NCBI GenBank assembly: GCA_963775445.1
Contig: CAVZIT010000006.1
Coordinates: 877,710-941,709 of the forward strand
Source of the DNA: Dokdonella_A sp963775445
GTDB taxonomy: Bacteria > Pseudomonadota > Gammaproteobacteria > Xanthomonadales > Rhodanobacteraceae
Length of the DNA stretch: 64,000 nt
Direction: 5' to 3'
The translations under genes and the position numbers were made by a program. How positions within the stretch are numbered: the first letter of the stretch is position 1; every line of letters begins with the position of its first letter. Below are positions 56,247 to 64,000 of the stretch, one piece after another. The notes below the pieces were generated by a model. The model saw only the letters and a list, made by a program, of their open reading frames with translations. It was not told where the DNA came from and ran no database searches.

Positions 56247-57369
56247 AGGTACTCCTATCTATAGCATCGCCGTTCTTGTTCCGCCACATGTCGCGCAGAC
56301 GCGGTCCGTAGCGGACCACCGCACGCGCCATCAAACCCCGACCTGCAAGCAGATGATTGGCGATCATGCGGCGATCCGTCCACAACCGGTTGATCATGAA
56401 GTGTTTCGAAGCGGCGCACGAATCCATCCAGGAAATCGCGCCCTCTTGATGGAGGCGGCGCATGTTGAACAACTCAAGCAACACACCCGGCGAATAGCGA
56501 CCGTATTGCTCATCGTGTGCAATCTTGAATGCAAACGCGCCCTCACCTGCGGTGAAGTTGCACTTCATCGCAATCGGAACGCCATTCAAATCAAGGCTCA
56601 GGGCTTGCAGGCGATTTCGTTTCGCCGCCGCGCGGACGATCGCCAAGAAGAACGCGCGATCCTGCTCGTTGGACTGGAATGCGGTACCCTCAACTCTTTT
56701 CCAGCCGCTCGCCTCAAGTGCCAGGAAGCGCTCCGCCCAAGTATCGAGGTCGTCTGAATCGGCGAGCACAGTGTAGTTGAGTTCGCCTAGGTCTGCCAGC
56801 CGCCGCTCGACGCGGCGCAGTTCCTTCAGGTGCTTGTGCGACACACCGGTTTCCGCTCCAGCGCAAGGGTGGAACAGCGCGCGCTCGTGGCGGCGCGTAT
56901 GGCAGACCCATCGCTTACGCGCACCGAGTTCGCGCGTCAGCAGCGCGGCGAACGGGCCGTCCGCAGCGACGCCGTTGAACTCGACCAGATGACACGGAGC
57001 GCGCGACGATTCCGCCCAGTCGAGCAGCGCCGCGAGTGTCTCGCCGGACTGTCTGCGTGAGATCAGCGGCGTGCGCAGGAAGCAATAATCGTGATTGAGC
57101 AGCCTGAGGCAACGCAAGGGCAAACCGCGGCTCGATTTGTGCGTTTCGAACGGAAAGAAACCGGTCAGCACGCCCTGCCGATTGCGCACGCTGACAATCG
57201 TCGCCGGCGCCGCGCGTGTCCTCGCCAACGCGGGTACGAGCATCCACGGTTCGTAGAAAATGTTCGGTTCGATGGCATCCCGTGCGAGCGCGTCGATCTC
57301 GGCAGCTTGGCGCGCGATCGATGCCCAGTCCGCGGATACGCTGACATCGAAGTGTTCAGACGTACTCAT
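56230..57369 (-). CDS. FemAB/GNAT-like acyltransferase 2
   Basis: A 379-residue protein of the same COG5653-like family as the gene at 54154. The start FYEPWMLVPALA is in the usual N-terminal position. GVLTGFFPFETHKSSRGLPL, LRLLNHDYCFLRTPLI, HKHLKELRRVERRLADLGEL and the C-terminal FKIAHDEQYGRYSPGVLLEL are characteristic, the last being the acyl-CoA-site region. ATG 57367-57369 was chosen; an upstream frame to 57678 looks non-coding. It is divergent from the polysaccharide deacetylase gene and is the first gene of the minus-strand acyltransferase-oxygenase-acyltransferase unit. Confidence 0.85.
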   Translation of the reverse strand: MSTSEHFDVSVSADWASIARQAAEIDALARDAIEPNIFYEPWMLVPALARTRAAPATIVSVRNRQGVLTGFFPFETHKSSRGLPLRCLRLLNHDYCFLRTPLISRRQSGETLAALLDWAESSRAPCHLVEFNGVAADGPFAALLTRELGARKRWVCHTRRHERALFHPCAGAETGVSHKHLKELRRVERRLADLGELNYTVLADSDDLDTWAERFLALEASGWKRVEGTAFQSNEQDRAFFLAIVRAAAKRNRLQALSLDLNGVPIAMKCNFTAGEGAFAFKIAHDEQYGRYSPGVLLELFNMRRLHQEGAISWMDSCAASKHFMINRLWTDRRMIANHLLAGRGLMARAVVRYGPRLRDMWRNKNGDAIDRSTYAQHA

Positions 57370-57737
57370 TCCGGTTCGCTCATTCCGGCCGTGCGGCTTG
57401 CAATTGTCCGGGTCGGCAGCAACGTTTGTGAAACAGCGAAGGCAGTCCGCTGCGAGCCGTTGCCTATCATCGAACTGAACCCGATCGGAAGCAACGGCGC
57501 ATGGTGGCATCGACGCGCGGTCACCGCGCCGCCGGCGGCGTGGCGTACGCCCGGTGTTGTGGACACGAAGCAGGTGAAAGTGCATGCTTTGCAATTGGCT
57601 TACAGTTGCGGCGAGCGCACTACTCGCGTCGCCCGTGCTTGCACCGGGCCGGAGTTTGAGCGCGGTGCGGGATGGCATATATGGGCGATACGGGGGATTC
57701 CGGACAGGGGCGGATTCGCCCTGGCAAGCGACCGCGA
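57370..57737. other. divergent promoter region
   Basis: A 368-bp gap separating acyltransferase 2 (minus) from the polysaccharide deacetylase (plus). It should carry both promoters. No clear -35/-10 pair was picked out by eye and no gene is supported. If the deacetylase starts at an earlier ATG (57672 or 57681) the gap is about 300 bp. Confidence 0.4.
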
Positions 57738-58778
57738 ATGGCGCATGTCGCGTACCGGCTCGGATTGCTCCCCGTGCTGCGCCGACTGCGCTCTTGGAGC
57801 GGCGCCGAGCTGCGCATCTTGGCGTATCACCGTGTTCTCGAGGTCGAGCCAGGGCGTGAATTCGATTTCGATTCGGAGTTGATCAGCGCTTCACCCTCCC
57901 GATTCCGCGCGCAGATGGAGTTCGTGCGCGCGCGCATGCGGCCGATGCGGTTCAATGAGCTTATCGAGCTCGTCGATCGGAGCGAGCGCTTGCCTGCGAA
58001 CGCCCTGATCGTCACCTTTGACGACGGTTACGACGACAACTATCGGATTGCTTTTCCGATTCTGCGCGAGCTCGGTGTGCCGGCAACGTTTTTCGTATCA
58101 ACAGGGCATATCGACAACGGGCTGCCGTACAACTACGACTGGCTCGTGCACATGATCTGCGTGACCAGGGCTTCGCGCATCGAGATACCGGAGCTGGATT
58201 TGCGCGTTGATCTGCCGTCGGCGCAGGCGGCGCGCCAGCGTCTGGCCGCCGACATACTCGATCGCATCAAGTGGCTCGACGACGCGCTCCAGCACGCGAT
58301 CGTTGCTCGCCTGGAGCAGACTTGGACGATGCCGCGTGCGGAGCATCCCGATTGTCATCCGATGACCTGGTCGCAACTGCGCGAAATGCAGGCGGCGGGC
58401 ATGGAAATCGGCTCGCATGGTGTCTTTCATCGTATGCTGGCGCTGCTCCCACGTGAGAGCATGCGCGAGGAGCTCGACAATTCCAAGGCTGCGCTCGAGC
58501 GTGAACTCGGCGTGCCTGCGCAGGTCTTGTCATATCCTGTCGGCGGACGCAATTCCTACAACGCCGAGGTGATCGCGACCGCCGGACGCACTGGATTCCG
58601 CATGGGCTGTACCTATATTGCGGGCACCAACCGCTGGCCGATCGAGGATACCTTCACGCTGCGTCGACTACCGGTCGAGCGCCAAATGAGCCAAGCATGG
58701 TTTGCAAGCATGATCTGCTGGCCGGAATTCTTCAGTTATCCGACACGGCGGCCTGTCGATTGGCTGAATTCGAGCTAA
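57738..58778 (+). CDS. polysaccharide deacetylase (NodB/CE4 family)
   Basis: A protein of about 346 residues of the CE4 family, which removes N-acetyl groups from polysaccharides using a divalent metal. The first motif is TFDDGYDDNY (catalytic base Asp and metal Asp). The second, IGSHGVFHRM, carries the two metal histidines (HxxxH). It continues with LSYPVGGRNSYN. There is no signal peptide, so it probably acts before or during assembly, or its substrate is lipid-linked. It heads a plus-strand run of polysaccharide genes. The start is uncertain (ATG 57738 or in-frame ATGs at 57672/57681). Confidence 0.88.
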   Translation: MAHVAYRLGLLPVLRRLRSWSGAELRILAYHRVLEVEPGREFDFDSELISASPSRFRAQMEFVRARMRPMRFNELIELVDRSERLPANALIVTFDDGYDDNYRIAFPILRELGVPATFFVSTGHIDNGLPYNYDWLVHMICVTRASRIEIPELDLRVDLPSAQAARQRLAADILDRIKWLDDALQHAIVARLEQTWTMPRAEHPDCHPMTWSQLREMQAAGMEIGSHGVFHRMLALLPRESMREELDNSKAALERELGVPAQVLSYPVGGRNSYNAEVIATAGRTGFRMGCTYIAGTNRWPIEDTFTLRRLPVERQMSQAWFASMICWPEFFSYPTRRPVDWLNSS

Positions 58779-58787
58779 TCGAACGCA

Positions 58788-60044
58788 ATGTTGTTCATTC
58801 TCATTTACATCGCGCTGGTCATCGTGCGGCCCCAGGAATACCCCGGTCTGGTCGAGGCACAATTGCCGCTGTTGCCAGTGGCGCTGGTTTGCGCCGTGAC
58901 CGCATGGGCTGTCTCCTCGCACAAGTCGCTGCGCGCGCCGCAATATCTTCTGCTCGTCGCGTTTCTCGGCGTCGCGATGCTGTCCGAGGTCGTCAACGGC
59001 TGGGCGGGCGGCGCGATTGAGGAGTTCAGCCGATTCGCGCCGAGCGTGGCCGCGTTTGTTGTGCTGGCGAATGCATCATGGACTCGCCGCAGGGTCGTCA
59101 CTGCGATGGCCGTGATGACGTTGTGCGCCTGCGTGCTTGCCGCGGACGGAGTGCAACAGGCGCACACGGAAGTGGGCTGGACCGGCATGCCGACGGAGCC
59201 GGGTGGTCGCATTCAGTACCTAGGAATTTTCAATGATCCGAACGATCTCGGGCTGCTCTTCGTCGGCGTGCTGCCCATGGCGTTCTACCTCAGTAGTCAG
59301 GGTGGACTGCTCGGATTGTTGCGGTTGTTCTGGCTGGCGGCAGCGACGCTGCTTCTCTATGGGATCTACCTGACCAGCTCCCGTGGCGCACTGGTCGCGG
59401 TCGCATTCATGGCCGGCACTTGGGTCTGGATGCGTCGCGGACTCGTGACTGCGGCGATCATCGGCGGCATCGGCCTCAGCGGGATGACCTTGCTGCCTTC
59501 GCGATTGCAGGATATCGATGCAAGCGAATCGTCGGCCGCCGGACGCGTCGATGCGTGGTACGAAGGCCTTCAGATGTTCCAGTCGCAGCCGCTGTTCGGT
59601 GTTGGCGCCGGAAATTTCTCCGACTACAACCAGTTGACCGCACACAATTCGTTCGTCCTCGTGCTCGCGGAGACCGGGATCATCGGCTTCACTATCTGGA
59701 TGGCCTTCGTCGGCTACTGCTTCTGGATGATGTTCACCCTGTACCATCACAATCCTGATCTTGCGGACACGAAAGCTGCCGCGGCCTGGAGGCTAGAGCG
59801 CGCCTTGGGCGCTACTCTGTTGATTGCACTCTGCGGTTTTTTTGCCGCCGCGTTCTTCCTCAGCCGAAGTTACGTGATCATTCTCTATTTCATCACGGCG
59901 CTCACGGTCGGCGAGTATGCCGGCGCGCGCCAGCGCTTTCCGAGCCTGCCGGAGTTCCGGCTCTGGCACGATGTCGGGCGCTGGCTGATTGTAAGTATCG
60001 TCGGCATCATCGCCCTGTATGTAACGGTGAGAGTACTGCTGTGA
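58788..60044 (+). CDS. O-antigen ligase/Wzy-like polymerase
   Basis: A 418-residue polytopic inner-membrane protein with about ten helices and an O-antigen ligase (Wzy_C) domain. The diagnostic loop reads RVDAWYEGLQMFQSQPLFGVGAGNF, then AHNSFVLVLAETGIIG. It probably polymerises or ligates the exopolysaccharide repeat. It starts nine bases after the deacetylase stop and overlaps the flippase GTG start at 60041, consistent with one operon. Confidence 0.88.
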   Translation: MLFILIYIALVIVRPQEYPGLVEAQLPLLPVALVCAVTAWAVSSHKSLRAPQYLLLVAFLGVAMLSEVVNGWAGGAIEEFSRFAPSVAAFVVLANASWTRRRVVTAMAVMTLCACVLAADGVQQAHTEVGWTGMPTEPGGRIQYLGIFNDPNDLGLLFVGVLPMAFYLSSQGGLLGLLRLFWLAAATLLLYGIYLTSSRGALVAVAFMAGTWVWMRRGLVTAAIIGGIGLSGMTLLPSRLQDIDASESSAAGRVDAWYEGLQMFQSQPLFGVGAGNFSDYNQLTAHNSFVLVLAETGIIGFTIWMAFVGYCFWMMFTLYHHNPDLADTKAAAAWRLERALGATLLIALCGFFAAAFFLSRSYVIILYFITALTVGEYAGARQRFPSLPEFRLWHDVGRWLIVSIVGIIALYVTVRVLL

Positions 60045-61589
60045 GCACGCGCTCGCAGGCAATGCGCAACACGCTGTTCTCGTCTGTCGGTATCTATACC
60101 GAGTATCTTCTCGGCGTACTCGTCTCGATCATCATCGCCCGCCATCTCGGTCCTTCGGGATTTGGCGCCTACAGTGTGGTGATCTGGCTGACCGCGATCG
60201 GCGTCACGACGACGAATTCCGGAACGACCATCGCCGTGATCAAGTTCGTTGCGGAGTTGCGCGGCAGCGGTCGAGATGATCTTGTGCCGGCACTGGTCGG
60301 TTATCTGCGCCGCGCGCAGCGCGTTTTTCTCGTTGCAGTGTTGGCGATAGGCGCAGTCGTGTTGTGGTTTGCCGGTCACCGCATCGCGCCAGCCGTCGAT
60401 CGCCGCCTATTGTTTGCGCTGTTGCCGTTGGCGATCACTTTGCGTGCGCCGTACATGTTCAACATCAGCATCGCGAAGGGCTTCGAGCGCTTCAACACCA
60501 CGGCAACCATTGCGCTGATCGCGACTCCGATCAATTTCACCATGGTCATCATCGCCTGGGCGCTGCATGCGCCGGTCGAGGGGTTCCTAACGGTATACGC
60601 GATCTCAAGCGTGGTGTTCTTTCTGCTGTCCCGGCATCAGGTATCGAAACTTGTGGCGCCCGTTCGAGGGCCGTTGCCGGACGAACTGCTGCGGCGCGTG
60701 CGGCGCCACATGCGACTGGTGGCGGCGACGGTTGCGGTGGGCTTCTTTGCCGCCAGCGAAACCGAAGTGTTGTTTCTCAACATCTACCATCAGCCCGCCG
60801 GCGCGGGACAATTCAAGGTCGCCTTTCAACTCGCGACCGGCGCAGCCCTGCTCGTCCCCGGTGTTTTCAGCGCGGTGCTGCTGCCGCTGATGTCAAAAGC
60901 GCTGAGCGAGGGCAAGGCCATCGCAGCGCGCCGTTTCGTTGCTTCGACGACCTATCTGACCCTGTTCGCAGCACCGCTGATCGGTTTCGGACTCGTGTTT
61001 GGCGGCGCCACGATCAGTGCGCTGTACGGCAAGGCCTACGCTCCGGCTGGCCCGGTTCTTGCTGGATGTCTGTTCGCCGCCTCGATCCTGACGCATCTCG
61101 CAAGCGGCGCAGAGCTTGCTGTTGAGTGCGGACCATCAGCACAGCATCCTCGCGCGCACGATTTTCTGCGGCTTGCTAAAGGTGATTCTCGACGTGATCC
61201 TGATCCAACGCCATGGCTTGCAAGGTGCGCTCGCTGCTTACGTCAGCATCGCCGTGGTCAGCATGATCACCACGATGATCCTCGCCTTGCGTGTGAGTGG
61301 CGGAAGTCTGCCTTGGGGCAGGCTGGGTCGGGTGCTGCTCGCCTTGATGGTCGCAAGCGCAATCGCGTTCCCGTTGCGCGGTCTCGCCCTGCCGCTGGTG
61401 GCAATGCTTGGCGGTGGCGCGCTGCTCACCGTGCTATACGCTGTCCTGACGATTGTTCTGGGGTGCTGGAGTCTTGCCGATATCGATTACCTGAAAAGTC
61501 TGCATAGCCGCTTCGCCGCGGAGAGACCCGCAGTACTCGCGCATCTGCTGGACTGGGCCGGCGCGCGCGCGGCCAAGGATTATCTGTGA
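60041..61589 (+). CDS. Wzx-like polysaccharide flippase with frameshift
   Basis: A MOP-superfamily lipid-linked oligosaccharide flippase of about 515 residues spread over two frames. The first part (RNTLFSSVGIYTEYLLGVLVSIIIARHLGPSGFGAYSVVIW, residues to ~355) ends near HLASGAE. The continuation (QSLLLSADHQHSILARTIFCG onward, to WAGARAAKDYL) is in the next frame. A single-base indel near 61100-61112 joins them; both halves keep the helix pattern of the family. GTG 60041 overlaps the previous stop (GTGA). The natural stop at 61587-61589 overlaps the start of the next gene. Confidence 0.82.
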
Positions 61590-62956
61590 GCACTCTGTAC
61601 GAACGTCTGTTCAGGCATGTGTTGTTTCCGCTCTACGAGTCCGGATTGTGCCGACGCAAGACCTTGCGCTATCTGGCCCAATACGAACGCAACCAGTGGC
61701 TCGCGCCCGAGCAGATCATGGCCCTTCGATGGCGCAAGCTCAAGCAATTGATCGAGTACTGCCATCGCGAGGTGCCGTACTACCGCACGCGCTGGAGCGA
61801 ACTCGGCATGGCGCCGGGCGACATCCGCAACTTGGACGATTACGCGCGCTTGCCGCTGCTGACCAAGGCCGACATCCGCGCCCATCCAGATGAGTTGACT
61901 GCCGCCTCGTGGCGCGGACGCCTGCTCTACAAGGCGACTGGAGGATCCACGGGCGATCCACTGAGGTTCGGCTATACGCGCGAAAGCCACGAGCGTCGTA
62001 CGGCGGTGATGTGGCGCGGCTATCGCTGGGCCGGAGCGCGCATGGGTCGGCGCACACTGTATCTATGGGGCGGTGCGGTCGGTGAACCGACGCGTGCGCA
62101 ATTGCGCAAGGAGCACTGGTTTCACACCGCGTTCGGCCGCCGCATGCTCGATTCGTTTCTGATGAGCGAATCCAACATGGCCGACTATGCGCAGGCGATC
62201 GACAGCTATCGCCCCGAAATCATCGTCGCCTACGTCGGCCCGCTGGTGCGGCTCGCACAATGGCTGCTCGCTACCGGCCGCTGCGTCCACCGTCCGCAAT
62301 CGATCCTCGGCGCCGCTGAGGCCCTGCACGAGCATCAGCGCGAGATCATCGAGCATGCGTTCGGCTGCCCGGCCTACAATACCTATGGCTGCCGCGAATT
62401 CATGCTGATCGCCAGCGAATGCGAACAGCGCAACGGCCTGCACGTCAATGCTGATCATCTGCTGGTCGAGACCGCTGCCGCGGCTGGCGATGCTGCCGCG
62501 GCCGGCGATGTCGTGATGACCGACCTGCACAACTACGGCATGCCGTTCATCCGTTATGTCAACGGCGACCTCGCAACACCTGCGGGGGGCGACTGCGCCT
62601 GCGGCCGCGGCCTGCCGCTGCTGCAGCGCGTCGATGGCCGCAGGCTCGACGCAATCCGCACGCGCGACGGGCATTTCCTGCCCGGCGAGTTTTTTCCGCA
62701 CATGCTGAAGGACGTGGCTGGTCTGCGCCGGTTCCAGGTCGTGCAGCGTTCGCCGGATTCCCTCGATATCAGCCTCGTGCGGGGCGCGGAATTCGACGCC
62801 TCCGCGCTGGACTACATCCGCCGCGAGATCGGCAAGGTGCTCGGTGGCACGATCAACGTGAAGTTCGACTTCGTCGAGGACATTCCGGTCGCTGCGAACG
62901 GCAAGTTTCGAGTCACGCGCTGCGAGCTTCCCAACGAGTTTGGGTCCCGTCCGTGA
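61586..62956 (+). CDS. CapK/PaaK-like AMP-binding enzyme
   Basis: A 456-residue protein of the phenylacetate-CoA ligase (CapK) family often found in capsule and EPS loci. The P-loop reads YKATGGSTGDPLRFGYT near residues 114-130, YGCREF is the A5-type motif near 269, and IRYVNGDLA resembles the A7 region. A C-terminal domain ends with PVAANGKFRVTRCE, which has the expected A10 lysine (NGK). It may activate an acyl group for decoration of the polysaccharide. It starts with GTG overlapping the flippase stop and ends overlapping the glycosyltransferase (GTGA). Confidence 0.87.
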   Translation: MSTLYERLFRHVLFPLYESGLCRRKTLRYLAQYERNQWLAPEQIMALRWRKLKQLIEYCHREVPYYRTRWSELGMAPGDIRNLDDYARLPLLTKADIRAHPDELTAASWRGRLLYKATGGSTGDPLRFGYTRESHERRTAVMWRGYRWAGARMGRRTLYLWGGAVGEPTRAQLRKEHWFHTAFGRRMLDSFLMSESNMADYAQAIDSYRPEIIVAYVGPLVRLAQWLLATGRCVHRPQSILGAAEALHEHQREIIEHAFGCPAYNTYGCREFMLIASECEQRNGLHVNADHLLVETAAAAGDAAAAGDVVMTDLHNYGMPFIRYVNGDLATPAGGDCACGRGLPLLQRVDGRRLDAIRTRDGHFLPGEFFPHMLKDVAGLRRFQVVQRSPDSLDISLVRGAEFDASALDYIRREIGKVLGGTINVKFDFVEDIPVAANGKFRVTRCELPNEFGSRP

Positions 62957-64000
62957 ATATTGTTCACGTCGTCGAGAACCTCAATCGTGGCGGCCTCGAG
63001 CGCGTGGTAATTAACCTTGTGATCGCGCAGCGCGACAGCGGACACGCCTGTCGCGTCATATGTGTGCACGAACTTGGATCACTCGCGCCCGAGCTTATCG
63101 ACCGCGGTGTGCGAGTCGACATTTGCGCCAAGCGCGATGGCACCGACCTGCGCGCGCTGCGCAGGATGCGCCAACTGCTCCGCCAGGACCGTGTGGAAGT
63201 TCTGCATTCGCACAACATCATCGCGCACGATTACGCAGTGCTCGCCGCGGCAGGCCTGCGTGTGCGTTGCGTAATCAATACGCGGCACGGCATGGGCGAT
63301 GCTCCGAGCGGAAGCGGGCGCGCATGGCTTTACCGGCAGATCATGCACTGGACCGACAACGTGGTCGCGGTATGCGAAGCGGCGCGCAACGATCTGATCG
63401 AGCGCGGGCGGCTGCCGGTCTCGAAGGTCATCGCGGTGCCGAACGGCATTGACATCGGTCCGTTCAGTCCGGCATCCGCTACCGCGCGACGGCGACTGGC
63501 GCAGATGCTAGACGTGCCCGCATCCACACGCGTGATCGGTTTTGTCGGCAGACTCAACTGGGCGAAGGATCTTCCGACCCTGATCGCCGCGTTCGCCGTG
63601 CTACACGCACAGAGGCCCGACACTGTGCTGGTTCTTGTCGGTGACGGCAGTCTGCGTGTCAAACTGGAGGAATGCGCCTCCGCTGCCGGTATTGCCGCGC
63701 GCGTCAAGTTCCTCGGCGACCGTAGCGACGTGCGCGATTTGTTGCCGGGTTTTCATCTGTTTGCGATGTCGTCGGTGACCGAGGGCTATTCGATGGCCCT
63801 GCTCGAAGCCTGCGCGGCGGGGCTGCCGATCGTCGCAACCGATGTCGGCGGAAATGCCGAGATCGTGCACGACGGTATCAATGGACGCATCGTGCGGTCA
63901 CGCGACGCGCCGGCATTTGCGGCGGCGCTGCACGAGGTCCTCCAGGATGCCGACCGCGCCGACGCAATGGGGCTGGCCGGACGTGCATGGGTGATTGAGC
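62953..64000 (+). CDS. GT4-family glycosyltransferase, exosortase-A-associated type, 3' end outside window
   Basis: The first 349 codons of a GT-B glycosyltransferase beginning with GTG 62953. The N-terminal NIVHVVENLNRGGLERVVINL and LHSHNIIAHDYAVLAA, together with NTRHGMG, fit the TIGR03088 family (sugar transferase of XrtA/PEP-CTERM loci). The C-terminal donor-binding block SSVTEGYSMALLEACAAGLP and VATDVGGNAEIV carries the E-x7-E motif. It overlaps the CapK-like gene by four bases. The gene continues past the right edge. Confidence 0.9.
   Translation, partial: MNIVHVVENLNRGGLERVVINLVIAQRDSGHACRVICVHELGSLAPELIDRGVRVDICAKRDGTDLRALRRMRQLLRQDRVEVLHSHNIIAHDYAVLAAAGLRVRCVINTRHGMGDAPSGSGRAWLYRQIMHWTDNVVAVCEAARNDLIERGRLPVSKVIAVPNGIDIGPFSPASATARRRLAQMLDVPASTRVIGFVGRLNWAKDLPTLIAAFAVLHAQRPDTVLVLVGDGSLRVKLEECASAAGIAARVKFLGDRSDVRDLLPGFHLFAMSSVTEGYSMALLEACAAGLPIVATDVGGNAEIVHDGINGRIVRSRDAPAFAAALHEVLQDADRADAMGLAGRAWVIE

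Overview
The window is GC-rich chromosomal DNA from a gammaproteobacterium. An aryl-polyene (xanthomonadin-type) pigment edge with a XanB2-like chorismatase and a halogenase-type flavoenzyme, the ubiJ-ubiB pair, and secreted proteins ending in a [IV]F..[GD]F[DE] tail together suggest Xanthomonadales, probably a Rhodanobacteraceae-like lineage. This placement is inferred from gene content, not from a marker-gene search.

Layout. 1-3.2 kb: end of a xanthomonadin-type locus (membrane protein fragment, halogenase-like flavoenzyme, acyl carrier protein, XanB2-like chorismatase). 3.2-24.5 kb: ordinary chromosomal genes: a polytopic membrane protein, a PASTA-less Ser/Thr kinase, uvrD, a YidB-like protein, a three-gene phosphorelay, ubiJ-ubiB, two tandem paralogous lipoproteins, arfB, a PlsC-like acyltransferase, bioD, a TMEM175-like channel, msrC, a TfoX C-terminal protein and glmS. 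25.0-26.5 kb and 57.7-64 kb: exopolysaccharide genes of the exosortase-A (XrtA/EpsH) type: initiating polyprenyl glycosylphosphotransferase, polysaccharide deacetylase, O-antigen ligase-like polymerase, flippase, CapK/PaaK-like ligase and a GT4 glycosyltransferase.

27.6-57.4 kb: an accessory block lying between those polysaccharide genes. Its core is a minus-strand, translationally coupled operon: hybrid NRPS-PKS (A-T-KS-AT-T-aminotransferase), then NRPS (C-A-T-C-A*-T, second A domain degenerate, no thioesterase), then two alpha/beta hydrolases resembling exosortase-A-associated hydrolases 2 and 1. Around it lie five JmjC/cupin-like Fe(II)/2-oxoglutarate oxygenase genes, two FemAB/GNAT-like acyltransferases, two large HzsA-related c-type cytochrome propeller proteins and a secreted lipoprotein. 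My reading is that the assembly line makes a short peptide-ketide bearing a beta-amino group (the aminotransferase-PKS logic of iturin/mycosubtilin and microcystin synthetases), tailored by the oxygenases and possibly released by the in-operon hydrolases.

Quality note: several genes carry indels that break otherwise well conserved motifs (near 13139, 21150, 31240, 47258-47297, 50814-50821 and 61105, and at least nine between 45.9 and 44.3 kb). Motifs survive in every frame, so residual sequence or assembly errors are at least as likely as genuine pseudogenes. I saw no tRNA, rRNA, CRISPR array or transposase gene. Two copies of a palindromic intergenic element with 13-bp terminal inverted repeats are present.
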